From positions 310,001 through 374,000 of the forward strand of contig NZ_FOLL01000002.1 in the NCBI RefSeq assembly GCF_900112315.1: a stretch of DNA of 64,000 bases. The letters are read 5' to 3'. The position numbers were made by a program, and so were the translations under genes. The notes under the pieces were generated by a model. The model worked only from the letters and a program-made list of their open reading frames with translations, was not told the DNA's origin and made no database searches. The stretch is from Parapedobacter composti. GTDB taxonomy: Bacteria; Bacteroidota; Bacteroidia; Sphingobacteriales; Sphingobacteriaceae. Below, one piece after another: positions 27,637-36,199 of this stretch. Numbering within the stretch: position 1 is the first letter of the stretch; every line of letters begins with the position of its first letter.

Positions 27637-28548
27637 TCAGATACCCCCCAACCATTCCAGGAAATGGTCAAACCATTTATCAGCAGTGGTCTTGTTATTC
27701 AACCCGAAACCGTGCCCGCCATTGGGATATGTTATCAGCTTTGCTGGTATTCCGTGTTTACTCAACGCTTCTACATATAACCGGCTATTGGAAATAGGTA
27801 CAACCCTATCATCTTCCGCATGCACCAGAAACGCCGGCGGTGTGTCTGCGGTAACCTGCAATTCGTTTGAAAAACGGGCAACATCAGCCGCTGCCGGATC
27901 ATTGCCCAACAAATTATTCCGCGAACCATTATGGGTCAGCCCCTCGCGCATACTGATAACCGGGTACAGCAAAAGCGAGAAATCCGGGCGGAGCGATGTA
28001 CCTTTGGAATTTTCAATATACGCTTCCCGGTAATGGGTAGAAAGGGTTGAAGCCAAGTGCCCCCCGGCTGATGACCCCGCAATACCGATTTTATCTTCCG
28101 CTATCCCCCACTCATCCGCCCGTTCCCGCACCAGTTGGATGGCACGCTGGGCGTCCTGAAGCGGGCCGATACGCTTATCCTTCATGATCTCATCTTTTGG
28201 CAGCCGGTATTTCAAAACAAACGCAGCTACACCGTGCGAAGCCAGCAGTCTAGCAATGTCATGGCCCTCGTGCGTGATCGCCAAAATGCTATAGCCGCCT
28301 CCCGGACAGATAATTACCGCTTTACCCGTATTGATTGTACCTTCGGGAGGAAAATAAGCCGTAAGCGTCGGCACCGTTACACCTGCTACCCTTGTCCGGC
28401 CGTCGTCAGCGGTGGTTGACGTCTCTTCCATCGGAAACGGCTTGCTGTTTGGCACTTCCCCGTCGTATAGGTTGATGACCGTTTGGCCATTTACATGAAC
28501 GGCCACTCCCATAACTATCCCGCAACATAAACAGCTTAGATAATTCAT
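27637..28548 (-). CDS. Exported alpha/beta hydrolase (carbohydrate-esterase-like)
   Basis: A 303-residue protein with an N-terminal signal (MNYLSCLCCGIVMGVAVHVNG). It has the HGG-type oxyanion region replaced by CPGGGYSILA, the nucleophile elbow GIAGSSAGGHLAS (Ser near residue 150), a late Asp in HAEDDRVVP and His in NGGHGFGLN. It resembles acetylxylan or feruloyl esterase-type BD-FAE proteins. The substrate is unknown. It lies 15 bp after the alanine dehydrogenase gene on the same strand, so they may share a transcript. Confidence 0.85.
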   Translation of the reverse strand: MNYLSCLCCGIVMGVAVHVNGQTVINLYDGEVPNSKPFPMEETSTTADDGRTRVAGVTVPTLTAYFPPEGTINTGKAVIICPGGGYSILAITHEGHDIARLLASHGVAAFVLKYRLPKDEIMKDKRIGPLQDAQRAIQLVRERADEWGIAEDKIGIAGSSAGGHLASTLSTHYREAYIENSKGTSLRPDFSLLLYPVISMREGLTHNGSRNNLLGNDPAAADVARFSNELQVTADTPPAFLVHAEDDRVVPISNSRLYVEALSKHGIPAKLITYPNGGHGFGLNNKTTADKWFDHFLEWLGGI

Positions 28549-28563
28549 AATTACGATTGCTAA

Positions 28564-29775
28564 TCAATGATTGGAAACCACCAACAAATCCAAATCCTTT
28601 GGTGTCATATTGAATTTGTTGGCAATGTCTTTATTGGTCAGATGTCCTTGATAAAGGTAGATGGCGTTCCGTATGCCTGGCTTGGCCCAAATCAGGTTCA
28701 TGATCCCCCCCATTTCTCCGATATCCAACAGGATTGGGGTAAAAATGTTAGTCAGCGCGTATGTCGCCGTACGCGCCACTCTCGAAGCAATATTTGGCAC
28801 GCAATAATGGATAACATCGTATTTCCGGAATACCGGCTGCTCGTGATTGGTGATCTCAGAAGTTTCGAAGCACCCTCCCTGGTCAATGCTTACATCAATG
28901 AGCACGGAGTTAGGTTTCATTTTCGACACCGTCTCTTCGCTGATGATGCACGGGCTGCGCCCGTTTTTGGCCCGGATGGCTCCGATAACCACATCGCAGC
29001 CCACCACCGCTTTCCGCAACACAATGGGTTGGATAACCGACGTAAATACCCGGCTTCCCACATTATTCTGTAAGCGCCTAAGCCGGTATATCGAGCTATC
29101 GAACACTTTTACCTGGGCACCCAGTGCAATGGCTGTCCGGGCCGCAAACTCGCCCACCGTTCCGGCTCCCAGAATCACCATCTCCGTAGGTGGCACGCCT
29201 GTAACACCTCCCAGCATCAGCCCCTTGCCATCAAACACATTGCTCAAGTACTCCGCAGCTATGAGCACAGAAGTCGCCCCCACGATTTCACTCATCGCGC
29301 GTACTACGGTAAGCGTATTCCCTTCATCGCGCAGGTATTCATAAGACAGGGCTGTTACCTTCTTTTTCATCAGCGCCTGAAGGTGGTCAAGGCTCATCAG
29401 TGAGGGCTGCTGCGAAGACAGCAACACCTGGCCGCTGCGCATCATATTGATCTCTTCCAATGTCGGCGGCGATATTTTGATGATGATATCGGCCTTATAA
29501 ACTTCTTCCTTGTCATGTACAATAAGCGCGCCCTGCTCACTGTAATGGTGGTCGAGGAAATTGGCAGCATCGCCGGCACCGCTCTCCAGCACCACTTCAT
29601 GCCCATTTTCAATCAGCAGCGCCACAGAAAGGGGTGTCAATGGCACACGGTTTTCCTGAAAACTGATTTCTTTCGGTATCCCTATGTAGAGGCTATTTTT
29701 TTTCTTCCCCCTCTCCAGCATGGCTTCCTGTGGCTGTAACAGCGCCTGCCGTGCCAATTTAGATAGCTCACTCAT
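28564..29775 (-). CDS. ald: Alanine dehydrogenase
   Basis: The 403-residue product belongs to the alanine dehydrogenase/PNT N-terminal family. The N-domain has IGIPKEISFQENRVPLTP; the NAD-binding domain has ILGAGTVGEFAARTAIALG. The C-terminal GGCFETSEITNH and HYCVPNIASRVARTAT segments are conserved in Bacteroidota enzymes, which are slightly longer than the 370 residues of typical Ald. It interconverts alanine and pyruvate plus ammonia using NAD. It is divergent from the capD-like gene. Confidence 0.92.
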   Translation of the reverse strand: MSELSKLARQALLQPQEAMLERGKKKNSLYIGIPKEISFQENRVPLTPLSVALLIENGHEVVLESGAGDAANFLDHHYSEQGALIVHDKEEVYKADIIIKISPPTLEEINMMRSGQVLLSSQQPSLMSLDHLQALMKKKVTALSYEYLRDEGNTLTVVRAMSEIVGATSVLIAAEYLSNVFDGKGLMLGGVTGVPPTEMVILGAGTVGEFAARTAIALGAQVKVFDSSIYRLRRLQNNVGSRVFTSVIQPIVLRKAVVGCDVVIGAIRAKNGRSPCIISEETVSKMKPNSVLIDVSIDQGGCFETSEITNHEQPVFRKYDVIHYCVPNIASRVARTATYALTNIFTPILLDIGEMGGIMNLIWAKPGIRNAIYLYQGHLTNKDIANKFNMTPKDLDLLVVSNH

Positions 29776-29872
29776 GACACTCGCATTATTCTAAAATCTG
29801 GGTTCAACATGCGAAAATAATCAAAGTTTTAATAATATCGGGGGTAAAAAATGTATTCTCGACATCTACGGC

Positions 29873-29902
29873 TTGATTACTGATGTAAAACATGTATATT
29901 TG
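29873..29902 (+). promoter_or_regulatory. Promoter for the capD-like gene
   Basis: TTG at 29873-29875 and TATATTTG at 29895-29902 (19-bp spacer) match the consensus. The elements lie inside a longer possible reading frame, supporting the ATG at 29942. Confidence 0.7.
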
Positions 29903-29941
29903 GCTCGCGCCACCGCCCGTTGTTGTTATAAATCTCACTGG

Positions 29942-31861
29942 ATGTTTGACAGGTTTAACATCGTTCCCCGCTGGATTATTTTTGCCCTCGATTTGTGCTG
30001 CAGTGCAGCGGCCCTTTTCTTTGCCTACCTCCTCTTAAACAGCTTTACCTACGCGGCAATAAGCTCGGCAGATTTCAGCCGTAAGCTGCTGGTGGTATTG
30101 GTAGTAAGCGCTGCCGTTTTTTTCCGGCTGAAGATGTTTGCAGGTATCGTTCGGTATACCAGTGCGCTTGATTCCATACGCATTCTTTTATCTGTTTTGC
30201 ATTGTCTGACCATACTGTTCTTGCTGAATACTATCCTGATTGCCTTCAATCGCATTCCACTGCTATCCAACTCGCTGCTGGTGGCGTACGGTTTGATGAA
30301 TTTCTTGCTGTTGATCACTTACCGTTCGATGGTCAAATTGTTCTTCCTGTATGTCAAAAACATGAAAACGACACGGAAGCAGACCATCATCTATGGTGCC
30401 GGCGATTTGGGTATCGCCGCCAAGCGGACGCTGGACCACGACCATAACTCAATTAACATGGTTGTCGGCTTCATTGACGACAACCCGCAAAAGGTAGGCA
30501 AAATCATTGACGGCGTCCGCATCTACCGCACTGATTACCTTAAACGGCTAATTGCTCAGGGCAAAGTGGACGAGCTGATTATATCCACCCATAATATTCC
30601 CGTTGATAAAAAGGCGGCCATTGTAGACATTTGCTTGGAACATGACATCAAGGTGCTGACCATGCCTCCGGTACACCGCCTAATAAATGGAGAAATCAGA
30701 CCTGATCAAATTCAGAAATTGCGGATTGAAGATTTGCTGGAGCGGGAGCCCATTCAGATAGACAACCAATCCATCCGTCAACAGCTAAGCGGTAAACGCA
30801 TATTGGTTACCGGAGCTGCGGGTTCCATCGGCAGCGAGATTGCACGCCAGTTGGGGAAATACGGCCCCCAGCTCATTATTTTGACTGATCAAGCCGAAAC
30901 CCCGCTCCATGACTTACAATTGGAACTAGAAGACGTACAGAAAAATCAGGTTTATCATGCCTTTATCGGCGATATTCGAGACAAAGAACGCATGGAAGCA
31001 CTATTCCGCACGTTCAAACCCCATTACGTATACCACGCCGCTGCATACAAACATGTGCCCATGATGGAAAACCATCCTGTAGAAGCCGTACGCACCAACA
31101 TCATGGGCACCCAGCTTCTCGCCCAGTTGGCTGTCGCTTACGGTGTCGAGAAATTTGTGATGATTTCAACCGACAAGGCCGTTAATCCCACCAATGTCAT
31201 GGGTGCGTCCAAGCGCATCGCCGAAATCTACGTACAAACCTACTTCAACCACCTCGCCCAACAAAGCCGAGGCTCCGGCAAATCCTACACCCGCTTTATC
31301 ACCACCCGGTTCGGCAATGTACTGGGCTCAAACGGCTCGGTCATCCCCCGGTTCAAGGCCCAAATCGAAAAAGGCGGCCCGGTCACCGTAACCCATCCGG
31401 AGATAACCCGTTATTTTATGACCATCCCGGAAGCCTGCCAACTGGTGCTGGAAGCCGGTTCCATGGGCAAAGGTGGCGAAATCTATGTCTTCGACATGGG
31501 CAAGTCGGTAAAAATTGCCGAATTGGCCAAAAAGATGATCAAGCTGTCTGGCTTCAGCCCCAACAAAGATATCAACATTGAATATACCGGCCTCCGGCCC
31601 GGCGAAAAGCTCTACGAAGAGCTACTCAATGATCTGGAAAACACCCTTCCCACCCACCACCATAAGATTATGATCGCTCAAGTAAGAGAATACGATTTCG
31701 AGCAGGTGGAAACCGAAGTCAACCAATTAATAAAAAAAGCGAAGGATCAGAATCAACGGGAAATCGTCTTGAAAATGAAGCAATTGGTACCTGAATTCAA
31801 AAGCAACAACTCCATCTACGAAGAATTGGACGAAACGCGGCAAAAAAACATTGCTATCTGA
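29942..31861 (+). CDS. Membrane NDP-sugar 4,6-dehydratase (CapD/WbpM/FlaA1-large type)
   Basis: Starting at the ATG at 29942 (MFDRFNIVPRWIIF), this is a 639-residue protein. Four membrane helices fill residues 1-150. A CoA-binding-like Rossmann domain follows (YGAGDLGIAAKRTL), then an SDR domain with TGAAGSIGSEIARQLG. The catalytic segment STDKAVNPTNVMGASKRIAE has TxxxK-type residues instead of YxxxK, as in WbpM. It probably makes a 4-keto-6-deoxy UDP-sugar for surface polysaccharide, at the inner membrane. No glycan cluster surrounds it. Confidence 0.92.
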   Translation: MFDRFNIVPRWIIFALDLCCSAAALFFAYLLLNSFTYAAISSADFSRKLLVVLVVSAAVFFRLKMFAGIVRYTSALDSIRILLSVLHCLTILFLLNTILIAFNRIPLLSNSLLVAYGLMNFLLLITYRSMVKLFFLYVKNMKTTRKQTIIYGAGDLGIAAKRTLDHDHNSINMVVGFIDDNPQKVGKIIDGVRIYRTDYLKRLIAQGKVDELIISTHNIPVDKKAAIVDICLEHDIKVLTMPPVHRLINGEIRPDQIQKLRIEDLLEREPIQIDNQSIRQQLSGKRILVTGAAGSIGSEIARQLGKYGPQLIILTDQAETPLHDLQLELEDVQKNQVYHAFIGDIRDKERMEALFRTFKPHYVYHAAAYKHVPMMENHPVEAVRTNIMGTQLLAQLAVAYGVEKFVMISTDKAVNPTNVMGASKRIAEIYVQTYFNHLAQQSRGSGKSYTRFITTRFGNVLGSNGSVIPRFKAQIEKGGPVTVTHPEITRYFMTIPEACQLVLEAGSMGKGGEIYVFDMGKSVKIAELAKKMIKLSGFSPNKDINIEYTGLRPGEKLYEELLNDLENTLPTHHHKIMIAQVREYDFEQVETEVNQLIKKAKDQNQREIVLKMKQLVPEFKSNNSIYEELDETRQKNIAI

Positions 31862-31891
31862 AAAGGCGTTGCAAAAAAGCCTGTATCCACC

Positions 31892-31921
31892 TTGTTTATC
31901 AAATGTAAAAGTGTATTTTTG
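31892..31921 (+). promoter_or_regulatory. Promoter for the TPR protein gene
   Basis: TTG at 31892-31894 and TATTTTTG at 31914-31921 with a 19-bp spacer match the consensus. The ATG lies 21 bp after the -7 element. Confidence 0.7.
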
Positions 31922-31942
31922 CAATCCGAATTAAGAACAGCA

Positions 31943-32623
31943 ATGTCAACTGATCAAAAACATAAAACTGCTGAAGCCCCTGTAAAAACACAGGGAAGCG
32001 GCAACTTCATTCTGGAAAACCAAAAAAGCCTGGTTTTCATTGTCGGGGGCATCTTGGTATTGGTGCTATTGTATATCGGCTACCAGCGGTTTTACCTGGC
32101 GCCGAGGGCCGAAGCCGCTGCCGATCAACTCTTCAAGCCTGAAATGTATGCTACGATAGATTCCCTGCAGCAACGGGCAATAGATGGAGATGGCTCTTAT
32201 CCAGGCTTCAAAGAAATAGCCGCCGAATATCAGAACACGAAGTCGGCTAACATTGCTAACGCTTATCTGGGTGGTTTATACCTCCGTCAGGGCAAATACC
32301 AGGAAGCCATCAATGCGCTTGAGCAGTACAGCAATACCGGCAGCACCATCTTGGATCCGTTGGTTATCGGCATGTTGGGCGATGCTTACTCCGAACTGAA
32401 AGACTACAAGAAAGCCGCCTCATACTACAAAAAAGCTGCAGATAAAAACACCAACACCTTCACGTCACCATTACTGCTCAAAAAGCTGGGGTTGGTGTAT
32501 GAAGCACAGAATGATTACAAACAGGCACTTGCGGTGTATAAACGTATTCAATCGGATTTCCCGGAAAGCCATGAAGCTACGTCTATAGAAACCTACATTG
32601 CCCGGGCCGAAGCACAACTATAA
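31943..32623 (+). CDS. Inner-membrane tetratricopeptide repeat protein
   Basis: The ATG at 31943 (MSTDQKHKTAEAPVK) gives 226 residues. A single membrane helix lies at about 32-53 (LVFIVGGILVLVLLYIGYQRF). The outer part contains about three TPR motifs, such as LGGLYLRQGKYQEAINALEQY and LGDAYSELKDYKKAASYYKKA. This matches the YfgM-like TPR_21 type of periplasm-facing protein, which in E. coli assists Sec-linked chaperones; the role here is inferred. ribH follows after 22 bp. Confidence 0.82.
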   Translation: MSTDQKHKTAEAPVKTQGSGNFILENQKSLVFIVGGILVLVLLYIGYQRFYLAPRAEAAADQLFKPEMYATIDSLQQRAIDGDGSYPGFKEIAAEYQNTKSANIANAYLGGLYLRQGKYQEAINALEQYSNTGSTILDPLVIGMLGDAYSELKDYKKAASYYKKAADKNTNTFTSPLLLKKLGLVYEAQNDYKQALAVYKRIQSDFPESHEATSIETYIARAEAQL

Positions 32624-32645
32624 CTGAGCGGTAAAGCGCACCGGA

Positions 32646-33137
32646 ATGGCCAGTATCAATAAAAACTTATCGGATTTCTCGCACATGGAGGTCGCATCGG
32701 CCGCACCTTACCGGTTCGGCATTGTCGTATCCCAGTGGAACGCCAGCGTAACCGGCAACCTATTGGATGGTGCCTACACAGCACTTAAGCAGTACGGAGC
32801 GCTCGAAGAGAATATCCATGTAATGCAAGTACCGGGCAGCTATGAGTTAACCAGCGGCGCAGATATACTGCTGCGTAATCAGGCATGGGACGCGGTTATC
32901 TGCCTCGGCTGCGTTATTCAGGGAGAAACCAAACATTTCGATTACATCTGTTCAGCGGTAGCCAATGGCATTACACAAGTAGCCCTGAAGCACAATAAAC
33001 CGGTCATCTTCGGCGTTCTGACAACAGATGACCTGCAACAGGCGTTAGACCGGGCCGGGGGAAAACACGGGAATAAAGGCACCGAAGCTGCGGTTACTGC
33101 TATCCAGATGGCCGCGTTGAGTGCTAAGAACCAGTAA
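32646..33137 (+). CDS. ribH: 6,7-dimethyl-8-ribityllumazine synthase
   Basis: A 163-residue protein with the lumazine synthase pattern: VSQWNASVTGNLLDGA near residue 28 (substrate ring stacking on Trp), VPGSYELTSGADILL, GCVIQGETKHFDYIC and PVIFGVLTTDDLQQALDR. It condenses the ribityl-aminouracil and butanone-phosphate precursors in riboflavin synthesis, normally as a 60-mer or decamer. Other rib genes are not in the window. Confidence 0.96.
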   Translation: MASINKNLSDFSHMEVASAAPYRFGIVVSQWNASVTGNLLDGAYTALKQYGALEENIHVMQVPGSYELTSGADILLRNQAWDAVICLGCVIQGETKHFDYICSAVANGITQVALKHNKPVIFGVLTTDDLQQALDRAGGKHGNKGTEAAVTAIQMAALSAKNQ

Positions 33138-33147
33138 GTTCAGATAA

Positions 33148-33179
33148 TTTGGATAGCGGCGTTTTCGGCACTAACTTTG
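33148..33179 (+). promoter_or_regulatory. Promoter for the small lipoprotein gene
   Basis: TTTG at 33148-33151 and TAACTTTG at 33172-33179 with a 20-bp spacer match the Bacteroidota consensus well. The start codon lies 34 bp downstream. Confidence 0.75.
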
Positions 33180-33213
33180 TTCGATTATCGACGGCAAAAC
33201 AAATACAACGAAT

Positions 33214-33336
33214 ATGAAAAGGACGCTCACAATCGCTCTTGCTTTTTTCATCCTTTCGATGGCAGCGATGCAGTCCTGTTCAAAAAAAACCTGTCCTGCG
33301 TACAATACGTATCCAAAAACAAAACGGGCCCGATAG
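33214..33336 (+). CDS. Small lipoprotein, 40 residues
   Basis: This short frame encodes a lipoprotein signal peptide (MKRTLTIALAFFILSMAA) ending in a lipobox MQSC, followed by only 18 mature residues: a Lys-rich CSKKTCPAY stretch and a basic tail. A consensus promoter 34 bp upstream and the clear lipobox support expression. Very short lipoproteins of this shape (Cys, Ser, Lys, Lys, then CPAY) recur in Bacteroidota, but no function is known to me. The protein would be almost entirely anchor plus a positively charged tail with one extra Cys. Confidence 0.7.
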   Translation: MKRTLTIALAFFILSMAAMQSCSKKTCPAYNTYPKTKRAR

Positions 33337-33451
33337 TTGTTAGTATACAGTTGTTATTATACATACAAACAGTCAATCCGCGATACCATGCATATTTTAT
33401 CCTTTTCAGTATAGCTGCCCTATCAGCTAACCGGAAAACAACGTGATAGCG

Positions 33452-34204
33452 ATGATGCACAGTACCATAAAAGTCAAACTAAACCTGCTTGTGGCGCTGT
33501 TTACAGCCGCCGCCCTATGTGCCAATGGCCAAGTCAGCCAACCTGAGATAACCACCAAACTCTGGGAAGCGATTGGCGGCCAAGACAACTGGCAGCAAGC
33601 CCGTTATTTTATGTTCAGCTGTACCGGCGGGCAAAAGGGTTCTTTTGTACAAGGCGAACGCCGGTACCTCTGGGATAAGCAGACGGGTAATTGCCGTTTT
33701 GAGGGTGTCACCACTGACGACGAAACCGTAATTGCCTTGTTCAATATCCGTACCCATGAAGGCACCGCTTATATCAACGGCGTACAGCTCAACAATCCGC
33801 GCGTCACAGAAGATATTATCAAGGAAGCGGCAGAAGAATTCAAGCGCGATGCCTACCTGTTGTTTCTACCGACAGCCCTTGACGGCGATCAGGTTTCGGT
33901 AAAGGTGGGCGATGAAAAGCTGGTGGGCACCCAGCGGTTCACCATGGTCAATATCAAAAACCCGAAAACTGTTTTTTCAGCCAGCGTAGCAGGCCAGCTA
34001 TATGTGGATGCCCAAACCGGGCAAATTCAAAAGTGGAGGCCAAATGGCTCATCCAACGAGTTTTCTGTCGATGGATTCAAGGATATCGGCGGAGGGCTAG
34101 TGTTGCCCACCCGCTTTATCAGCAGCGATACGTCAGCAAGCGTTACCTATCCGCTTGCGGCGGCCCTTGTCAACATCGAAGACCAAAAATTCGAGCGGCC
34201 CTAA
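33452..34204 (+). CDS. Exported protein of unknown function, LolA-like pattern
   Basis: I use the ATG at 33452 (250 residues); an ATG at 33455 or a GTG at 33443 are alternatives. A signal peptide ends about residue 27 (ALCANGQ). The mature region (EAIGGQDNWQQARYFMFSC, then strands such as GTAYINGVQLNN and QLYVDAQTGQIQKWRP) has the long antiparallel-sheet look of LolA/outer-membrane lipoprotein-sorting proteins, but no diagnostic motif. Its last 4 bp overlap the convergent S4-domain gene. Confidence 0.6.
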   Translation: MMHSTIKVKLNLLVALFTAAALCANGQVSQPEITTKLWEAIGGQDNWQQARYFMFSCTGGQKGSFVQGERRYLWDKQTGNCRFEGVTTDDETVIALFNIRTHEGTAYINGVQLNNPRVTEDIIKEAAEEFKRDAYLLFLPTALDGDQVSVKVGDEKLVGTQRFTMVNIKNPKTVFSASVAGQLYVDAQTGQIQKWRPNGSSNEFSVDGFKDIGGGLVLPTRFISSDTSASVTYPLAAALVNIEDQKFERP

Positions 34205-34605
34205 TCGTCCTCCTCCCACCAGTCGCTCTGTAAGCCATCAATTTCTCTGCGCTCTTTCTTCGTCGGCCGTCCCGTACCTCTGTCCCGCTTAAGTACCGGT
34301 GCGTTGAACGCCGCCTTAAAGCCATACGTATCTTCCACGGGCGTAAGGTCTTCATAGAAACCCGCTGCCGTTTTCGCATCCACCCGTTTGTCAAGCAACC
34401 CCGTTACTTTCACCACTTTCTTTTCGACACCTTTCTGTATGTGATAGGTATCCCCCATTTTCACCACTGCAGAGGGCTTAACACTTTGCCCGTTGAGTTT
34501 TACCCGCCCCGCCTTACAGGCCTCCGTGGCCAAGCTCCGGGTCTTAAAAATCCGGATAGCCCAAAGGTATTTATCTATACGCAGTTTATCACTATCGGCA
34601 GCCAT
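34201..34605 (-). CDS. hslR: RNA-binding S4 domain protein (Hsp15-like)
   Basis: A 134-residue protein with an S4 domain at about residues 7-65 (LRIDKYLWAIRIFKTRSLATEACKAGRVKLNGQSVKPS). This is the Hsp15/HslR pattern; E. coli Hsp15 binds stalled 50S subunits carrying nascent chains. The C-terminus (LKRDRGTGRPTKKERREID, then an acidic end) matches the Bacteroidota form. The promoter sits so close to the ATG that the message may be nearly leaderless. Confidence 0.88.
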   Translation of the reverse strand: MAADSDKLRIDKYLWAIRIFKTRSLATEACKAGRVKLNGQSVKPSAVVKMGDTYHIQKGVEKKVVKVTGLLDKRVDAKTAAGFYEDLTPVEDTYGFKAAFNAPVLKRDRGTGRPTKKERREIDGLQSDWWEEDD

Positions 34606-34609
34606 GATG

Positions 34610-34617
34610 CAAAGTTA
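34610..34617 (-). promoter_or_regulatory. -7 element almost touching the hslR start
   Basis: Minus-strand TAACTTTG ends 4 bp before the ATG (34603-34605). With the usual 5-7 bp to the transcription start, the message would begin at or next to the start codon. The -33 element is poor. Confidence 0.5.
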
Positions 34618-34703
34618 GGATTTTTACACCCGTTAACCCGGTAGAAGTCGGCAAAATTTATTTTCTTTGCGGCTATCATATAATCTTAATACGCCAATCA
34701 AAC

Positions 34704-35522
34704 ATGATTAAGGAATTGCAGAAACTCATTGAAGCTGCATGGGATAACCGGCAGTTTTTGGAATACAAGGAATACCAAGAGGCCATTGAAACGGTCATTC
34801 AGCAATTAGACCGCGGCGAACTCCGGGTGGCAGAACCCATTGGATCCCGCTGGCACGTAAACGACTGGATAAAGAAAGCCGTTATTCTTTATTTCCCTAT
34901 CCGGCAGATGGAAGTGGTAGAAACAGGGCCATTTGTCTTCCATGACAAAATGAAGCTAAAGACCAATTACAAGGAATTGGGTGTACGGGTAGTGCCCCAC
35001 GGTATCGCACGGTACGGCGCTTACCTTGCCAAAGGTGTTATCATGATGCCGTCATATGTCAATATCGGTGCTTATGTAGACGAAGGCACCATGGTTGATA
35101 CGTGGGCCACCGTAGGGTCATGTGCTCAGATTGGCAAACATGTGCACCTGAGCGGCGGTGTAGGTATCGGCGGCGTGCTGGAACCCGTGCAAGCAGCACC
35201 CGTAATCATCGAAGACAATGTATTCGTTGGTTCACGGGCTATCGTAGTTGAAGGTGTACACGTAGAGGCCGAAGCCGTGTTGGGCGCCAATGTTGTACTC
35301 ACCGCCTCCACCAAAATTATTGATGTAAGCAGCCCGGAACCCGTGGAATACCGGGGCGTAGTACCTGCCCGGTCGGTAGTTATCCCCGGTTCATACACGA
35401 AGAAATTCCCCGCTGGCGAATACCAGGTACCCTGCGCACTGATTATCGGCAAACGGAAAGAATCCACCGACAAAAAGACATCACTCAATGACGCGCTGCG
35501 GGAACATAACGTAGCGGTTTAA
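34704..35522 (+). CDS. dapD: 2,3,4,5-tetrahydropyridine-2,6-dicarboxylate N-succinyltransferase
   Basis: A 272-residue left-handed beta-helix acyltransferase. It starts with the DapD helix MIKELQKLIEAAWDNRQFLE; the hexapeptide repeats run from about residue 100 (VMMPSYVNIGAYVDEGTMVDTWATVGSCAQIGKHVHLSGG). It succinylates tetrahydrodipicolinate in lysine and diaminopimelate synthesis. It precedes the YrdC gene by 3 bp, suggesting one transcript. Confidence 0.96.
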   Translation: MIKELQKLIEAAWDNRQFLEYKEYQEAIETVIQQLDRGELRVAEPIGSRWHVNDWIKKAVILYFPIRQMEVVETGPFVFHDKMKLKTNYKELGVRVVPHGIARYGAYLAKGVIMMPSYVNIGAYVDEGTMVDTWATVGSCAQIGKHVHLSGGVGIGGVLEPVQAAPVIIEDNVFVGSRAIVVEGVHVEAEAVLGANVVLTASTKIIDVSSPEPVEYRGVVPARSVVIPGSYTKKFPAGEYQVPCALIIGKRKESTDKKTSLNDALREHNVAV

Positions 35523-35525
35523 CCG

Positions 35526-36116
35526 ATGAACAACAAGATGCACGCTACCGCCCTACGTTCGGACATTGACAAAGCCCTTGACATCCTGCATGCCGGGGGC
35601 CTTATCCTATATCCCACAGACACCATATGGGGCATCGGCTGCGATGCAACCAACGCCGAGGCCGTGGATAAGGTGTATCAATTGAAAGGCCGGGCGCAGA
35701 GCAAAAGCCTCATCGTCCTGCTTGACAGTGAAAACAAGCTGCAGAGCTATGTAAGTGAAGTCCCCGAGGTAGCGTATCAGCTCATTGAATACACGGAGCG
35801 ACCGCTTACCATTGTTTATTCCGGTGCCAAAAACCTGGCGCCAAACCTGCTGGCCGACGACGGAAGTATAGGAATCCGCATTGTTAACCACCCTTTTTGC
35901 ACGCCCCTATTGCAACGTTTCCGCAAGCCCATCGTATCCACATCCGCCAACATAAGCGGGCAGCCAGCACCCCGCAACTTCAGCGAAATCGCCCAAGAGA
36001 TCACCAATGGGGTAAACTACATCGCCCAGTACGGGCAAGATGATCACACGGAAGGCCGGCCGTCCATTGTGATGAAACTTGAAGCAGGCGGAAAATTCAC
36101 CTTTCTGCGGAAATGA
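35526..36116 (+). CDS. L-threonylcarbamoyladenylate synthase (YrdC/Sua5 domain)
   Basis: The 196-residue protein has the YrdC domain: LYPTDTIWGIGCDATN near residue 30, then VYQLKGRAQSKSL with the conserved Lys-Arg, and STSANISGQPAP near 138. It makes threonylcarbamoyl-AMP from threonine, bicarbonate and ATP, the first step of the universal t6A37 tRNA modification. The short length means it is TsaC-like, without the Sua5 C-terminal domain. It follows dapD by 3 bp. Confidence 0.93.
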   Translation: MNNKMHATALRSDIDKALDILHAGGLILYPTDTIWGIGCDATNAEAVDKVYQLKGRAQSKSLIVLLDSENKLQSYVSEVPEVAYQLIEYTERPLTIVYSGAKNLAPNLLADDGSIGIRIVNHPFCTPLLQRFRKPIVSTSANISGQPAPRNFSEIAQEITNGVNYIAQYGQDDHTEGRPSIVMKLEAGGKFTFLRK

Positions 36117-36169
36117 CGAAGGAATTCGTTTTACGGTCCGTCGCCACGGCATATATCCCGGATAATCCG

Positions 36170-36177
36170 TACTTTTG
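36170..36177 (+). promoter_or_regulatory. -7 element for the DUF4920-folP unit
   Basis: TACTTTTG matches TAnnTTTG and lies 23 bp before the DUF4920 start; no clear -33 element is seen. Confidence 0.5.
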
Positions 36178-36199
36178 CACAGCAGTAAATTAATTCCTG

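Noticed and set aside
29873..29941. Longer start for the capD-like gene
   Set aside because: It contains the consensus promoter elements; the ATG at 29942 gives the usual N-terminus.
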